Origin: CAZOVB01 sp964583095 | GTDB taxonomy: Bacteria; Planctomycetota; Phycisphaerae; SM23-33 | Assembly (NCBI GenBank): GCA_964583095.1 | Contig: CAZOVB010000022.1 | Coordinates: forward strand, 1 to 64,000 | Direction of reading: 5' to 3' | DNA length: 64,000 nt | Part shown: in pieces, positions 1-8,240 of the stretch | How the letters are laid out: each line of letters begins with the position of its first letter | How positions within the stretch are numbered: position 1 is the first letter of the stretch | Made by a program: the position numbers and the translations under genes | The notes under the pieces: model-generated | What the model saw: only the letters and a program-made list of their open reading frames with translations | Databases searched by the model: none | Told to the model about the DNA's origin: nothing

Positions 1-32
1 CCCCTTGTCAAATAAGGACTTACAACAGCCTT

Positions 33-665
33 TCACTCGCTTGTCGAAGTCAGGAGGTGTTCGGGCGGCATGAATTCCAGGCCTTCCGGCTCGTATCGCA
101 GTGATTGCTCCAGCACCCAAAGGAAGTAGCTCACGTCCCTGTCGTTGGTGGTCGCCCCCATCGAGATTCGAATGGTCGAAAGGGCGTATTCGCGGCTCTT
201 GCCCATTCCCAGGATTACGTGTGACGGTTCGAACCGGTCGGCTGTGCAGGCCGAGCCGATCGAGATGCACACGTGGTGACAGTCCAGCCCGGCCAGAATG
301 CTCAGCCCGCTTTGGCCCGGAAAGGTCGCGCTGATCGTCCCGGGCAGTTGTCGCTGCTCGGGGCCCTGGTTGAAGCAGACATCCGGCGCCAGTTCCCGGA
401 TCCCCTCGACCATCGCCCTCCGCAGTCGTTGAAGGCGTTTGTACAGGGCGTCCATTCTGCCCCGGCAAAGCCTGGTCGCCTCGGCCAGCCCCACAATCTG
501 GTGGACCCCCTCGGTTCAGGCCCGGCGGGACTGCTCCTGATCTCCGCCGTAGATCAGTGGGCTCCAGTCGCTCTGCCCCCGCCAGTACAAAGCGCCGACC
601 CCCTTGGGGCCGTTGATCTTATGAGCCGAAAGGCTCAGGAACTCACAGCCCAGTTTGTCCACGAG
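33..665 (-). pseudogene. cysteine desulfurase (NifS/IscS-like) C-terminal remnant
   Basis: The reading frame carries the second half of a class V aminotransferase/cysteine desulfurase. Visible are the PLP-lysine motif SLSAHKINGPKGVGALY (Lys codon near 618-620), a GGDQEQSRRA stretch, and the active-site cysteine loop with GSACTA. The first ~200 residues of a normal ~390-residue enzyme are missing. In their place the frame runs upstream directly into a radical SAM fragment. The frame is also cut by a TGA at 516-518, exactly where the family has Gly in its RRAGTE motif; the frame continues as TEGVHQIVGLAEA. A GGA-to-TGA nonsense change explains this most simply. Loss of the N-terminal half plus the stop indicates a non-functional remnant. 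The left boundary of the homologous part is approximate. Confidence 0.75.
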
Positions 666-1106
666 GGTCTGGACGACTCGGGGCAACTGCGATTCGTTCA
701 CCCCGGCCGCCAGGGTCATGATCAGCGACGTCGAGACATCGGCCTGGTCGAGGAGTTCCAGGATCTGCTCTTTGGCCTCTGCAAGAGGCTTTGCACGAAG
801 TGTTCGGTAGGCCCCATCGTCGAAACCGTCCATCTGGAGCGAGAGAACCACGTTTCTGCGGACCAGTTGTTCGACAAGATCCGGGCTTTCCAGAAGGGCC
901 AGTCCGTTGGTGGAGATGCTCACCCGGACAATCTCTTCCCGGCCGTTGGCGGCATCGACGATATCAAGGACCCTCGGATGCAGTAGCGGCTCGCCCCCGG
1001 AAAGGTTCAGCACATCGATCTGCCCCTCGGCTTCGATGAGCCGATCCAGAATGGCATGGAAGGTATCGAGAGACATGTCCGCCTGTCCGGAGGCCAGTGG
1101 GAGAAC
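666..1106 (-). pseudogene. radical SAM protein fragment lacking the cluster motif
   Basis: This frame is continuous with the cysteine desulfurase remnant downstream. It shows the middle of a radical SAM domain: NLSGGEPLLHP (the SAM-binding GGE), ISTNG, and LQMDGFDDGAYRTLR. In-frame codons upstream of the first ATG (1076) read LPLASGQAD, which resembles the family sequence that follows the cluster-binding cysteines. A TGA at 1107-1109 then ends the frame, and the CxxxCxxC motif itself is absent. The fragment is therefore truncated at both ends: the 5' cysteine region is lost and the 3' part is replaced by NifS sequence near 650-690. It resembles MoaA/Tes-like enzymes. No function is expected. 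The junction position is an estimate. Confidence 0.65.
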
Positions 1107-1114
1107 TCAAGGCG

Positions 1115-1597
1115 TCATTTGCCCCGATGGGGCTTTCTACCGGCCTTGCAGGGCCTCAAGCTCGGGCTGGTGCGGAGCTTGGCCTGGAATTCCGACCAGA
1201 AAACATCTTTGCCGGGTGCAGGCTTCTGCATCAACTCCGGCGAGAGGACCCAGGCCCGGCCATCCCAGTCCAGGACGATCGATGGCGCGGGGGACTTGGC
1301 GAACGCCGCGTGCCAGCAGGCGAAGGTCCAGTCGCGAAGAGAGATCTCCAGAGAGGAGTCCTCGCCGAGATTCTCGAACCCGGAAAGATCTGCATCGCGG
1401 GCCTCGATGGTCTGAAGGAACACCGGTTCGTCGCTGAGTTGGAAGACGTGGAAACGAAAGAGTCCATGAGCCCCGCCGGTCCACTGGCTGATTACAGGAT
1501 TGGGTCGACCGTCGCCGGTGACGTCGGTCCCGACGGGGAGGGGAGGCTTGTCGCCGTGGGGCAGACGGCCCAGACAGAACTCTGAACCGGGAGGGGG
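1115..1597 (-). pseudogene. VCBS/FG-GAP-like secreted protein fragment without start
   Basis: The frame begins immediately after the TAG stop of the upstream kinase/receiver gene and in the same frame, and it has no start codon at its 5' end. It reads GTDVTGDGRPNPVISQWTGG, then HGLFRFHVFQL, DWTFACWHAAFAKSPAP and PELMQKPAPG. I recall this pattern from planctomycete proteins with a Ca-binding-like DxTGDG repeat followed by a DWTFAYW...SPAP...RKP segment. Both the signal-peptide end and the C-terminal end are missing. It lies between two other truncated genes on the same strand, so it is best read as a remnant. The family name is from memory and uncertain; that it is coding-derived and truncated is more certain. 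Confidence 0.55.
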
Positions 1598-3334
1598 CTA
1601 TTTCTTCCTCGCGGTTTTTCGATCGCGAATGGCCCGGAGGAGATTATCGCAGGGGCCTGCCTTTGGCAGGTAGGCTTCGACGCCGGCTTCGATCATCCGA
1701 CTGGCCCCGATGTTGTCATCGAACATCGAGAGCCCGATCACGCGGACGTTGCGGAAGCGGTTTCGGATCTCGCGGGTTGCCTGGTCGCCGGCCATCTCCG
1801 GCATGGAGAAGTCCATGATCACCAGGTCCGGCTCGAGGCGCTGGACCTGCTTGATCACTTCAGCTCCGGTGGAAGCTTCTCCCACGACTTCCAGATCCTC
1901 CTCGCTGTTGAGGAGTTTGACCAGGCCTTCGCGCATGACCTCGTGGTCATCGGCAACGACGATGTGGATGATCTCGTCCGGGCTGATAGCTTGATCGGAA
2001 TTGGTCTGGCAAGTACAGCTCTCCTGTTGCGAGCCCTCGGGGCTGGAATAGCATGCGTGTATCTGGGCTTCAGGTATCTCGAGGCAGACTTTGACGATGT
2101 CGCCTGGGAGGCTGCGAATGTCCAGTGTGCCTCCGATGCCCTCGACTCTCTCGCGGATGTCGGCCAGAACCAGCCGCGTGTTGCTGGAGCCCTCCAGTCT
2201 GGCCAGATCGAAACCGGCCCCTTCATCGGAAATCTGCAGGCAGGTCTCTTCCTGCGAGCGAGTCAGCGAAAGCCTGCATTCATGGACTCCCGCGTGCTTG
2301 ACGACATTGAAGAGCAATTCCCTTCCCGCCTTTACAGCAGCATGGCGATGGGCTCAGGCAGATTCTCGCAAACCCCCTGGCAGTGCACATCGACCTTCAG
2401 GCCGTGGTGGGAATGCATGTGGTCCGAAAGCCATTTCAGTCCGGCCAGAAGACCTCGCTCCTTAAGAGAGGGGGGATGAAGCTCGTGCGTAAGATCCCGC
2501 GATTTGCTGATTGCTTCCACTATCGTTCCCAGCGTCTGTTTCAGCAGGATCGGGATCATCCACCTTCTCCATCGCGATTTCCAGTTGATAGCGCCCTCCC
2601 ACCAGTATCTGTTGCAGATCGTCGTGGAGCCGTTCGGCGATGCGTTTGCGTTCCCGGTCCTCGGCCAGTTGAACAACAAGGCTTCGAAGCCTCTTGGACC
2701 TCTTCTGCAATTGGCCGGTTCGCTCGCGGACGCGCTGCTCGAGGGATCGGCTGAGCTTTTCGAGCTTCTCTTCCGACTCCTTCCGGGAAGTCACGTCGAT
2801 AAGCGCGACTCGGTACGCCTTGGAGCCGTTGTCATCTTCGAGTAAAACGATTTCGGTGTGAGCCCAATATCGTGTCCCATTCGGCTTGGACAAAGGCAAT
2901 TCGCCGGCGGTTCTGGTATTCTGCTCCAAGGCATTTCGCAGTTGCCCTCTGCATTCATCCTGCGCTTCGACAGCCACGAGCCTCTCCAGTCGCAAGTTCA
3001 GCAGATCGCGGCGAGGCCAGCCGGTGATCTGCGTTGCAGCCCTGTTGGCGCGGGTGATCCTGCCGGTGGAATCCAGCGTAAGGTAACCGACGGGGGCAAA
3101 CTCGTAGAGATTCTCGTATCGCTGGTGGGCCTGCTCGAGGGCGTTCTGGGTCTGCTGCAACTGCTCATTCTGCCCTTGCAGTTCCACTTGTCGGTTTTCC
3201 AACTCCAGGACCAGTGACTCGATATCCGCCTGAGGGATGGATTCCAACTGTCCCCGGCTCTTTCGGAGACACTCCAAGGCATTCTGTTTCAGATGCTCCG
3301 GGTCGTAACGCCTTGCCTCCTGCCGATTATCCAT
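1598..3334 (-). pseudogene. PAS/histidine kinase/receiver hybrid, two compensating frameshifts
   Basis: Read as one gene of about 579 codons, this is a NarL-type hybrid sensor. It has a coiled-coil N-terminus, a PAS domain (YENLYEFAPVGYLTLD), a HisKA_3 dimerisation box with phosphoacceptor His (ERKRIAERLHDDLQQ), an HATPase region (LLFNVVKHAG, DEGAGFD), and a C-terminal receiver with phospho-Asp in VIMDFSMP and no HTH. The N-terminal frame (2462-3334) and the C-terminal frame (1598-2317) are the same frame. The segment between about 2330 and 2550 (KQTLGTIVEAISKSRDLTHEL ... ENLPEPIAMLL) is readable only in another frame. One extra base near 2550 and one missing base near 2330, within TA-AAG where TAN AAG is expected, would restore the protein. 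Either the gene is decaying or the assembly has two indel errors. No transmembrane segment is visible, so the sensor would be cytosolic. Confidence 0.75.
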
Positions 3335-3638
3335 TGCGAATCCTCACTGATTTCCAAAAAGGTAGGCAGAGTCCTCCCCGCCCTGCTGTTGGCCTGATGG
3401 AGCCTCCCACCGTGGAAGAAGGGACGGCCAAAGCCGACCCGGGAAACCATTCCTCGCTGGAAGCCCTACTTACCATAATATCGGCTGGAAGGACCGTCTC
3501 CAAGGCCCCAAGGGCGAGCCCGACCAGGCCGGTCTGCACGGATGCCCCGTTGCATATCATCAAGGGCATGGCCCCAGCGGGCCGGTGACTCGCCGCAGAC
3601 TCCCGGACGCAGCTTCCGGACAGGGAGATGAAAAGCAA
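3335..3638. other. gene-free stretch upstream of the kinase
   Basis: About 300 bp lie between the start of the minus-strand kinase and the terminator of the next minus-strand gene. No frame here has a recognisable product or a ribosome-binding site, and no clear promoter hexamers were found. It presumably holds the kinase promoter. Confidence 0.4.
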
Positions 3639-3670
3639 ACAGGGCCGGCGCTTCGGCGCGCCCGCCCTGT
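3631..3670 (-). terminator. intrinsic terminator of the H1-like gene
   Basis: On the minus strand a GC-rich hairpin (ACAGGGC arm at 3664-3670 pairing with GCCCTGT at 3639-3645, with further GC pairing inside) is followed by a TTTGCTTTT tract. It sits 28 bp past the stop of the H1-like gene. Confidence 0.75.
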
Positions 3671-3697
3671 CAAGGATCCGACTTCCGGTGGGATCGG

Positions 3698-3991
3698 CTA
3701 CTTCTTGGCTTTCTTGGCCTTCTTGGAGGCCTTCCTGGCCGTCTTCTTCTTGGCGCTCTTCTTGGGGGTTGCCTTCTTGGCAGCGGCACGCTTTGCGGTC
3801 TTCTTGGCGGTCTTCTTCTTGGCAGCTTTCTTGGTGGTCTTCTTCTTTGCGGTCTTCTTGGGAGCTGCCTTCTTGGCCGTGGCCCGCTTGACGGTCTTTT
3901 TGGGAGCTGTCTTCTTCTTGGCTGCCTTCTTGGCTGTCTTCTTCTTGGCAGCCTTTTTGGTGGTCTTCTTGGCGGCTTTGGTCTTCGCCAT
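3698..3991 (-). CDS. histone H1-like Lys/Ala-rich DNA-binding protein
   Basis: The 97-residue product is almost entirely Lys, Ala, Thr and Pro, in repeated KKAAKKKTAKK, APKKT and AAKKATPKK blocks. This is the composition of bacterial histone-H1-like proteins (Hc1/AlgR3-type tails), which bind and compact DNA through disordered basic repeats. The start at 3991 (MAKTKAAKK) is chosen because AGGAG lies 8 nt upstream; the frame is open 25 codons further but that extension lacks the composition. The gene stands alone, with its own terminator just downstream. The coding DNA is a run of short imperfect repeats, so its length is likely to vary between strains. A globular winged-helix H1 domain is absent. 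Confidence 0.8.
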   Translation of the reverse strand: MAKTKAAKKTTKKAAKKKTAKKAAKKKTAPKKTVKRATAKKAAPKKTAKKKTTKKAAKKKTAKKTAKRAAAKKATPKKSAKKKTARKASKKAKKAKK

Positions 3992-3999
3992 TTGTCTGA

Positions 4000-4538
4000 C
4001 TCCTGCTTTGCCGGCACCGCGAGGGTGCCTCCGGCATGTCTCTTCCGATCGTACCTCCGCCGGCACGTGGTCGAGAAGTGTCCATGTACGGCAACTGAAG
4101 GCTTTATCGGCGAATGCATATCTGATTCATCAGCTAACCGGGCAACTTTTTGCATTCAATTGCAGAGGAGCTTGTTCATCTCATGCTGTCTTTGTGCATA
4201 AAAGGGCATTGACAGGGACACGAAAGGTCATAGAATCAGAGCTTCGTTACTGGATCTCGCCGCGTACCTGACAGGAAAGGGCAAAGACTATGGCAAAGCG
4301 ACAAACCACTCCCGCCGTGCTTGTGCCCGCTGAAGGACTGCTGCCGGTAACGCTTCTCTGATTTGAGCCTTATCCCGGGGGCATCCTTCTTCGGGTAGCT
4401 CGACCCAACGGTTTCGGGCTGTTTCCGCGGGCACACCACTCGAACGTATCCTTTCCCACACTGCTGCGCAGTAAGGGCAGGGTAGATCCTCGCATTCCTT
4501 GCGCCGCCTCCGCGCGGCGATCGAAAGGAGGTGGTCTG
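4000..4538. other. intergenic region, no supported gene
   Basis: Several overlapping frames are open here, but none has a recognisable family. The best candidate, minus 4288-4575, contains a CPYC motif but has no matching ribosome-binding site, and I do not call it. The region probably holds the divergent promoters of the H1-like gene and the RIO kinase. Confidence 0.4.
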
Positions 4539-4629
4539 ATGACTGCCACCAAGACCCGATTCGCGAAGAAACCACCGACAGATTTCCAATCAGTTACGAA
4601 CAGAATACCCCCCACAGGAAACCATAACC
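4539..4629 (+). repeat. candidate planctomycete TDFQSV/TDWKSV dispersed repeat
   Basis: Read on the plus strand from the ATG at 4539, this DNA encodes a Lys/Arg-rich peptide containing TDFQSVTNRIPPTGNHNH. On the minus strand the same bases give FVTDWKSVGGFFA. I recall TDFQSV and TDWKSV peptides recurring in many unrelated annotated planctomycete proteins, which is the mark of a dispersed nucleotide repeat. An AAAGGAGG ribosome-binding site at 4524-4531 precedes the ATG, and the 54-codon frame runs to 4703, overlapping the start of the RIO kinase. It could therefore be a translated leader. Only one copy is seen in this window, so the repeat status rests on memory. Confidence 0.4.
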
Positions 4630-5487
4630 ATGCAAGATGCTTCAAAGAACCCCACGCCGTCCGAAGGGCCCTTCGAGCCTTCGTTCCACGGCACACGCAG
4701 TGAAAAACAGTGGATCCAGGAATCGCTGGAATCGTTCTGGCGCAACCACTGGTTCACCGACATCCTCTACCGGGTCCGGCCCGGGAAGGAAGCAACCGTT
4801 TATTGTTGCCCGGCGGGGCCGGGCGTTGGACTGGAATACGTAGCAGCCAAGGTCTATCGGCCTCGCAAGTTTCGCTCCATGAAGAACGACTGGGTCTACA
4901 AGCAGGGGCGCATTACGATCGGCCCCAGTGGGAAGAGCGCCTTTGACACCCGAACACTCAAGGCCCTTCGACAGGGCACACGATTCGGCAAGAAGGTGGA
5001 CACCGCTTCATGGTGTGCCCACGAGTACAACATGCTCCGCGAGTTGTACGACCTGGGCGCCGATGTGCCCAGACCCCTGACCATGGGGCAAAATGCCATC
5101 CTCATGGAGTACTTGGGTGATGCGACCATGCCCGCCCCGATTCTCCACCGCGTGGAGATGGAGACCCCCGAGGCCGAGGAACTCCTCGAAAGGCTCCTCT
5201 GGAATGTCGAGGCCATGTTGTCTGTCTACCGTATCCACGGAGACCTTTCAGCCTACAACGTGCTCTACTGGCAGGGCAGGTGCTGGATCATCGACCTGCC
5301 CCAGGTGGTCGATGCGCTGGAGAACCCGGCCGCCTGGTCGCTGCTGTCCCGGGACGTGGATCGCCTCTGTGAGTACTTCATCCGCAGAGGCGTTCGCGTC
5401 AACCCCGTGGCTGTGACCGATGAGCTCTGGCAGCGGATGTGTCGCGGGAGGCTGGATTTGACCGACCGAAAGCGCATTGTTCCCTGA
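4630..5487 (+). CDS. RIO-type atypical serine/threonine kinase
   Basis: The 285-residue product has the RIO kinase core. It shows a flexible nucleotide loop GKEATVYCC (52-60), the ATP-anchoring Lys in AAKVYRPRKFRSMKND (Lys74), the catalytic loop HGDLSAYN (Asp205, Asn210) and the metal-binding Asp in IIDLPQ (Asp222). RIO1-family proteins phosphorylate or hydrolyse ATP during small-subunit ribosome maturation in eukaryotes and archaea; the bacterial role is poorly known. The winged-helix domain of RIO2 is absent and the length suits a bacterial RIO1-like protein. The cytosolic protein stands alone, followed by a strong hairpin terminator. Its start overlaps a short frame from the upstream repeat. 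Confidence 0.85.
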   Translation: MQDASKNPTPSEGPFEPSFHGTRSEKQWIQESLESFWRNHWFTDILYRVRPGKEATVYCCPAGPGVGLEYVAAKVYRPRKFRSMKNDWVYKQGRITIGPSGKSAFDTRTLKALRQGTRFGKKVDTASWCAHEYNMLRELYDLGADVPRPLTMGQNAILMEYLGDATMPAPILHRVEMETPEAEELLERLLWNVEAMLSVYRIHGDLSAYNVLYWQGRCWIIDLPQVVDALENPAAWSLLSRDVDRLCEYFIRRGVRVNPVAVTDELWQRMCRGRLDLTDRKRIVP

Positions 5488-5507
5488 CGCAGGCACGTGC
5501 ATAAGGC

Positions 5508-5546
5508 AACAGCCCTTCCCGGCACATGAGCCCGGGAAGGGCTGTT
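5508..5546. terminator. bidirectional hairpin terminator
   Basis: A perfect 15-bp inverted repeat (AACAGCCCTTCCCGG at 5508-5522 with its complement at 5532-5546) has a 9-nt loop. It lies between the convergent RIO kinase gene and the HzsA-like operon and can serve both. The T-tract is weak on each side. Confidence 0.75.
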
Positions 5547-5623
5547 AATGTTTCCATCCCGGAGTCATCTCTTCGCTCCGGCGAGGCCTGGCTCAAAAGC
5601 CCTGGACTTCAGTATGATCAGTG

Positions 5624-8197
5624 CTATTTGCTCGCCTGGGGCAGCAGGAAGTTCGGATCGGCCAGGTCGTTGATGATCGGATCGACCAGTTCGCCCTCGG
5701 ACTGGGTCCTTGGATCGTCAAAGACACCCAGGTACGGGCTGTTGAGATCCATCCAGAGGGTGATGCGTTGGAGCTCCTGGTCGGTCAGCTCGACCTTGTC
5801 TTTGTGGCTGCCGGTGGTCAGGAGCTTGTAGAGCTTGGAGTTGCAGGCCCCGACCGTCCCGGGGACCGTTCGGACCTGTTCTTCTTTCATCCGGTACTTG
5901 TCGGGGCGTCCGGAAATGTACCAGGCGTAGGGCTCGAGGTTCTTATAGGCCTCGGAGAAGCCGCGCCGCGTCTTGGATGACAGGCCGATCGCCTTTTCGT
6001 TCTTCTCATGGCATTTGACGCACTTGGCATCGAGGACCGGCTGGACGAGCCTGGCGAAACTCACCGGTTCGTTCCGGTTGACTTCCGGGACCAGCAGCGA
6101 GGCCTTTCGCTTCAAGGCCAGGGGCATCTGGTTTCCTTGGGTCAAAGGCTTGGCCTTGTCCTTGGGTTCGTGACAGCCCACGCAGGTAAGCGTTTCGCCG
6201 TGTTGGGTGTAGACGACGCTTTTCATGCTCTGGATGGCCAGGCCCTTTTCGTCGAGGACCTGGAAGTAGACGGGCACCTTGGCGGGCATTTTGAAATGCA
6301 CGCTGCCGTCGGACTCGATCGGCACGGTTCCCAGGCTTCGTCGCGGGGACATCATTGTGGCGTAGCCGACGCGTGGATTGTTCTGGCCGATGGTCGGTTT
6401 GATGAAGACCTGAATGACGCGAAGACGCGAGATCTTCCGGTCTTCGGGCCAGGGGAACAAGGATTTGTAGACATCCATGACGGCCAGCGTGCTGACCGGC
6501 TCGCCTTCCTCGCGGCCCTGCATGTCGGGCGGGTAGGCGTTTTCGGTCATGTGCGGGATACGCGGCGGCGCCTTGCGGGGCTTGAACGGGATCGGGCTGA
6601 TGCAACTGATCTTCTCGTCGCGATAGAGCAGGATGCGGTTGCCGAACGCGTCGAGCAGGTAGATGCCGTGCTTGATGGGCGTTTCGTATGGGGGTTTGGG
6701 CTTGGCCGGGCCGTTCCAGTACCCCGGCGCCAACGGGCTGTAGACACAGAGGAGGTAGTTGGTCGCCAGGGGCCAGGCGGTGGCGTAGGCGCCGTCGCTG
6801 TGCCCGCCGGAGATTTCCGGCGTGTAATACTTGTTGGCCTCTTCGGGGTTCTTGTAGTCCCAGACGCTTGCGTCAAAGATCGAAAAGCTTCCGTAGCTCT
6901 GGTTGTGATGAGCGCTGAGTGTGCCGATGTAGAGCGAGTCGTTGTCGGGGATGGGCATCGCGTCGAATTCTGTCTGGCTGAGTCTGCCCTGATCCCAGTT
7001 GCCCACCAGGGCTTTGGCGTCTCGCCCATCGGGCTTGGTCACCCACGGGTACTGGCCATCAGCGGGGGGGCGATCCACGTAGTCCCACCGGGAGTAGACG
7101 ATCTCGCCGTGGTTGTTGACCGCGGGGCTCCACTCGTTGGTCTCGTGCCAGCTCAGGGGGACGATGTCTTTTCCGTCGGGCAGCATGGAGTGCAGAACGT
7201 AGCTGGTGCAGTTTCGGCCCGGGTGGCAGCGCCCCTGGCCCAGGCGTCGCTCGGAGATGAACGCGATGCGTCCGTTGGGCAGGAAGCAGGGGTCGGTGTC
7301 GTTGAAAGGCCCATCGGTGAGCTGTCGCAGGTTGCTGCCATCGGCGTTGACCTTGAAGACGTGGAAGCAGGTCTGGTTGGACCAGTCGGTGTCCTGGTAC
7401 TTCCAGTTGGGCCTGCCGTCGTCGCGCATCTCCAGCCAGATCTCCTTGAGTTCCACGAAGGAAAAGACGACTTCCTCGCCGTCAAACGACAGGTCGGGAG
7501 ACAGGAAACTGCCCGGCACGAGCTTCTGACCTTTGAGTCGGCCGTTCTGGACCGTCGAGTCGGCCAGGAGGTCCTTGGCTTGGGGCGCGTCGGTAAAAGC
7601 GTCCTCCAAGACGAAGACGCCGCCTCCGGGGTGCTGGGTGATGCCGAAGTATTGATCGACCATGTGGCTGTAGGCGGCCGGGTTGCGCTTGAGGAAGAGG
7701 ATCTTGTCGAAGTCCAGCAGGGGGTTGGTGAAGGCGATCTTCCGCTGGAGCAGGTAGATCTTCTTGAACAGCGGATAGCGGTCGGCCTTGTTGGTCACCA
7801 CGCGCCCGTTCTTCTCGACCACATCTTTGTTCACGGGCGTGAGGATCTTGCCCGAGCCCCACTGGGCTTGAGGGGCCTTTGCGACCTGCTCGGCCAGGGC
7901 CTGAAGCTGGGCCTGGAGGGGTTTTAGCTTCTCGGCCGGGGCCTTGCCCTTCAGGTCGGCAAGCAGGGCCTGGGTGCGGCGCAGCAGGACAGTGGTGGGG
8001 TCCTGGTCGTCGCGATTCAGGCCGGCCTGGGCGTTAAAGGCCCGGTCGGTTCGGCGGCGGACCTTGTACTGATCGTTAAAGGCCAGGATCAGCGCATTCC
8101 ACTGGGCCTGGCAGTCTTTCTCCAGGTCCAGAGGTTCTGCAAAGGCCGCCGGCGCGATGGCGACAATGCACGTGGCCAGTATGAGTGTCAGACGCAT
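5624..8197 (-). CDS. HzsA-related c-type cytochrome protein (2 haem motifs)
   Basis: The 857-residue product starts with a Sec signal peptide ending near AFAEP and is expected in the periplasm. The middle is a TolB/WD-like propeller with repeated segments such as FKVNADGSNLRQLTDGPFNDTDPCFLPNGRIAF. The C-terminal part resembles the hydrazine synthase alpha subunit and carries two CxxCH haem-binding motifs: CVGCH at 672-676 and CVKCH at 726-730. These HzsA-related proteins are common in planctomycetes that do no anammox, so a hydrazine role is not implied. Covalent haem would make it an electron carrier or a redox-linked hydrolase or sensor. It is the last gene of a three-gene operon with a PQQ-type propeller and a second HzsA-like protein. 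AGGAG precedes the start. Confidence 0.85.
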   Translation of the reverse strand: MRLTLILATCIVAIAPAAFAEPLDLEKDCQAQWNALILAFNDQYKVRRRTDRAFNAQAGLNRDDQDPTTVLLRRTQALLADLKGKAPAEKLKPLQAQLQALAEQVAKAPQAQWGSGKILTPVNKDVVEKNGRVVTNKADRYPLFKKIYLLQRKIAFTNPLLDFDKILFLKRNPAAYSHMVDQYFGITQHPGGGVFVLEDAFTDAPQAKDLLADSTVQNGRLKGQKLVPGSFLSPDLSFDGEEVVFSFVELKEIWLEMRDDGRPNWKYQDTDWSNQTCFHVFKVNADGSNLRQLTDGPFNDTDPCFLPNGRIAFISERRLGQGRCHPGRNCTSYVLHSMLPDGKDIVPLSWHETNEWSPAVNNHGEIVYSRWDYVDRPPADGQYPWVTKPDGRDAKALVGNWDQGRLSQTEFDAMPIPDNDSLYIGTLSAHHNQSYGSFSIFDASVWDYKNPEEANKYYTPEISGGHSDGAYATAWPLATNYLLCVYSPLAPGYWNGPAKPKPPYETPIKHGIYLLDAFGNRILLYRDEKISCISPIPFKPRKAPPRIPHMTENAYPPDMQGREEGEPVSTLAVMDVYKSLFPWPEDRKISRLRVIQVFIKPTIGQNNPRVGYATMMSPRRSLGTVPIESDGSVHFKMPAKVPVYFQVLDEKGLAIQSMKSVVYTQHGETLTCVGCHEPKDKAKPLTQGNQMPLALKRKASLLVPEVNRNEPVSFARLVQPVLDAKCVKCHEKNEKAIGLSSKTRRGFSEAYKNLEPYAWYISGRPDKYRMKEEQVRTVPGTVGACNSKLYKLLTTGSHKDKVELTDQELQRITLWMDLNSPYLGVFDDPRTQSEGELVDPIINDLADPNFLLPQASK

Positions 8198-8240
8198 AGT
8201 TCTTCTCCTGTAAACTTCGGTCAGGTTGATGCCTTGCAGT

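Noticed and set aside
516..518. Selenocysteine or glycine recoding of the TGA in the cysteine desulfurase frame
   Set aside because: The family residue is Gly, no SECIS-like hairpin was seen, the surrounding gene is already truncated, and other genes end normally at TGA.
4288..4575. Small minus-strand gene with a CPYC motif
   Set aside because: No family recognised, no ribosome-binding site, and it overlaps the candidate repeat.
6008..7927. A 639-codon plus-strand frame opposite the HzsA-like gene
   Set aside because: Shadow of the real minus-strand gene; low-complexity Val/Gly/Asp-rich sequence without any motif.
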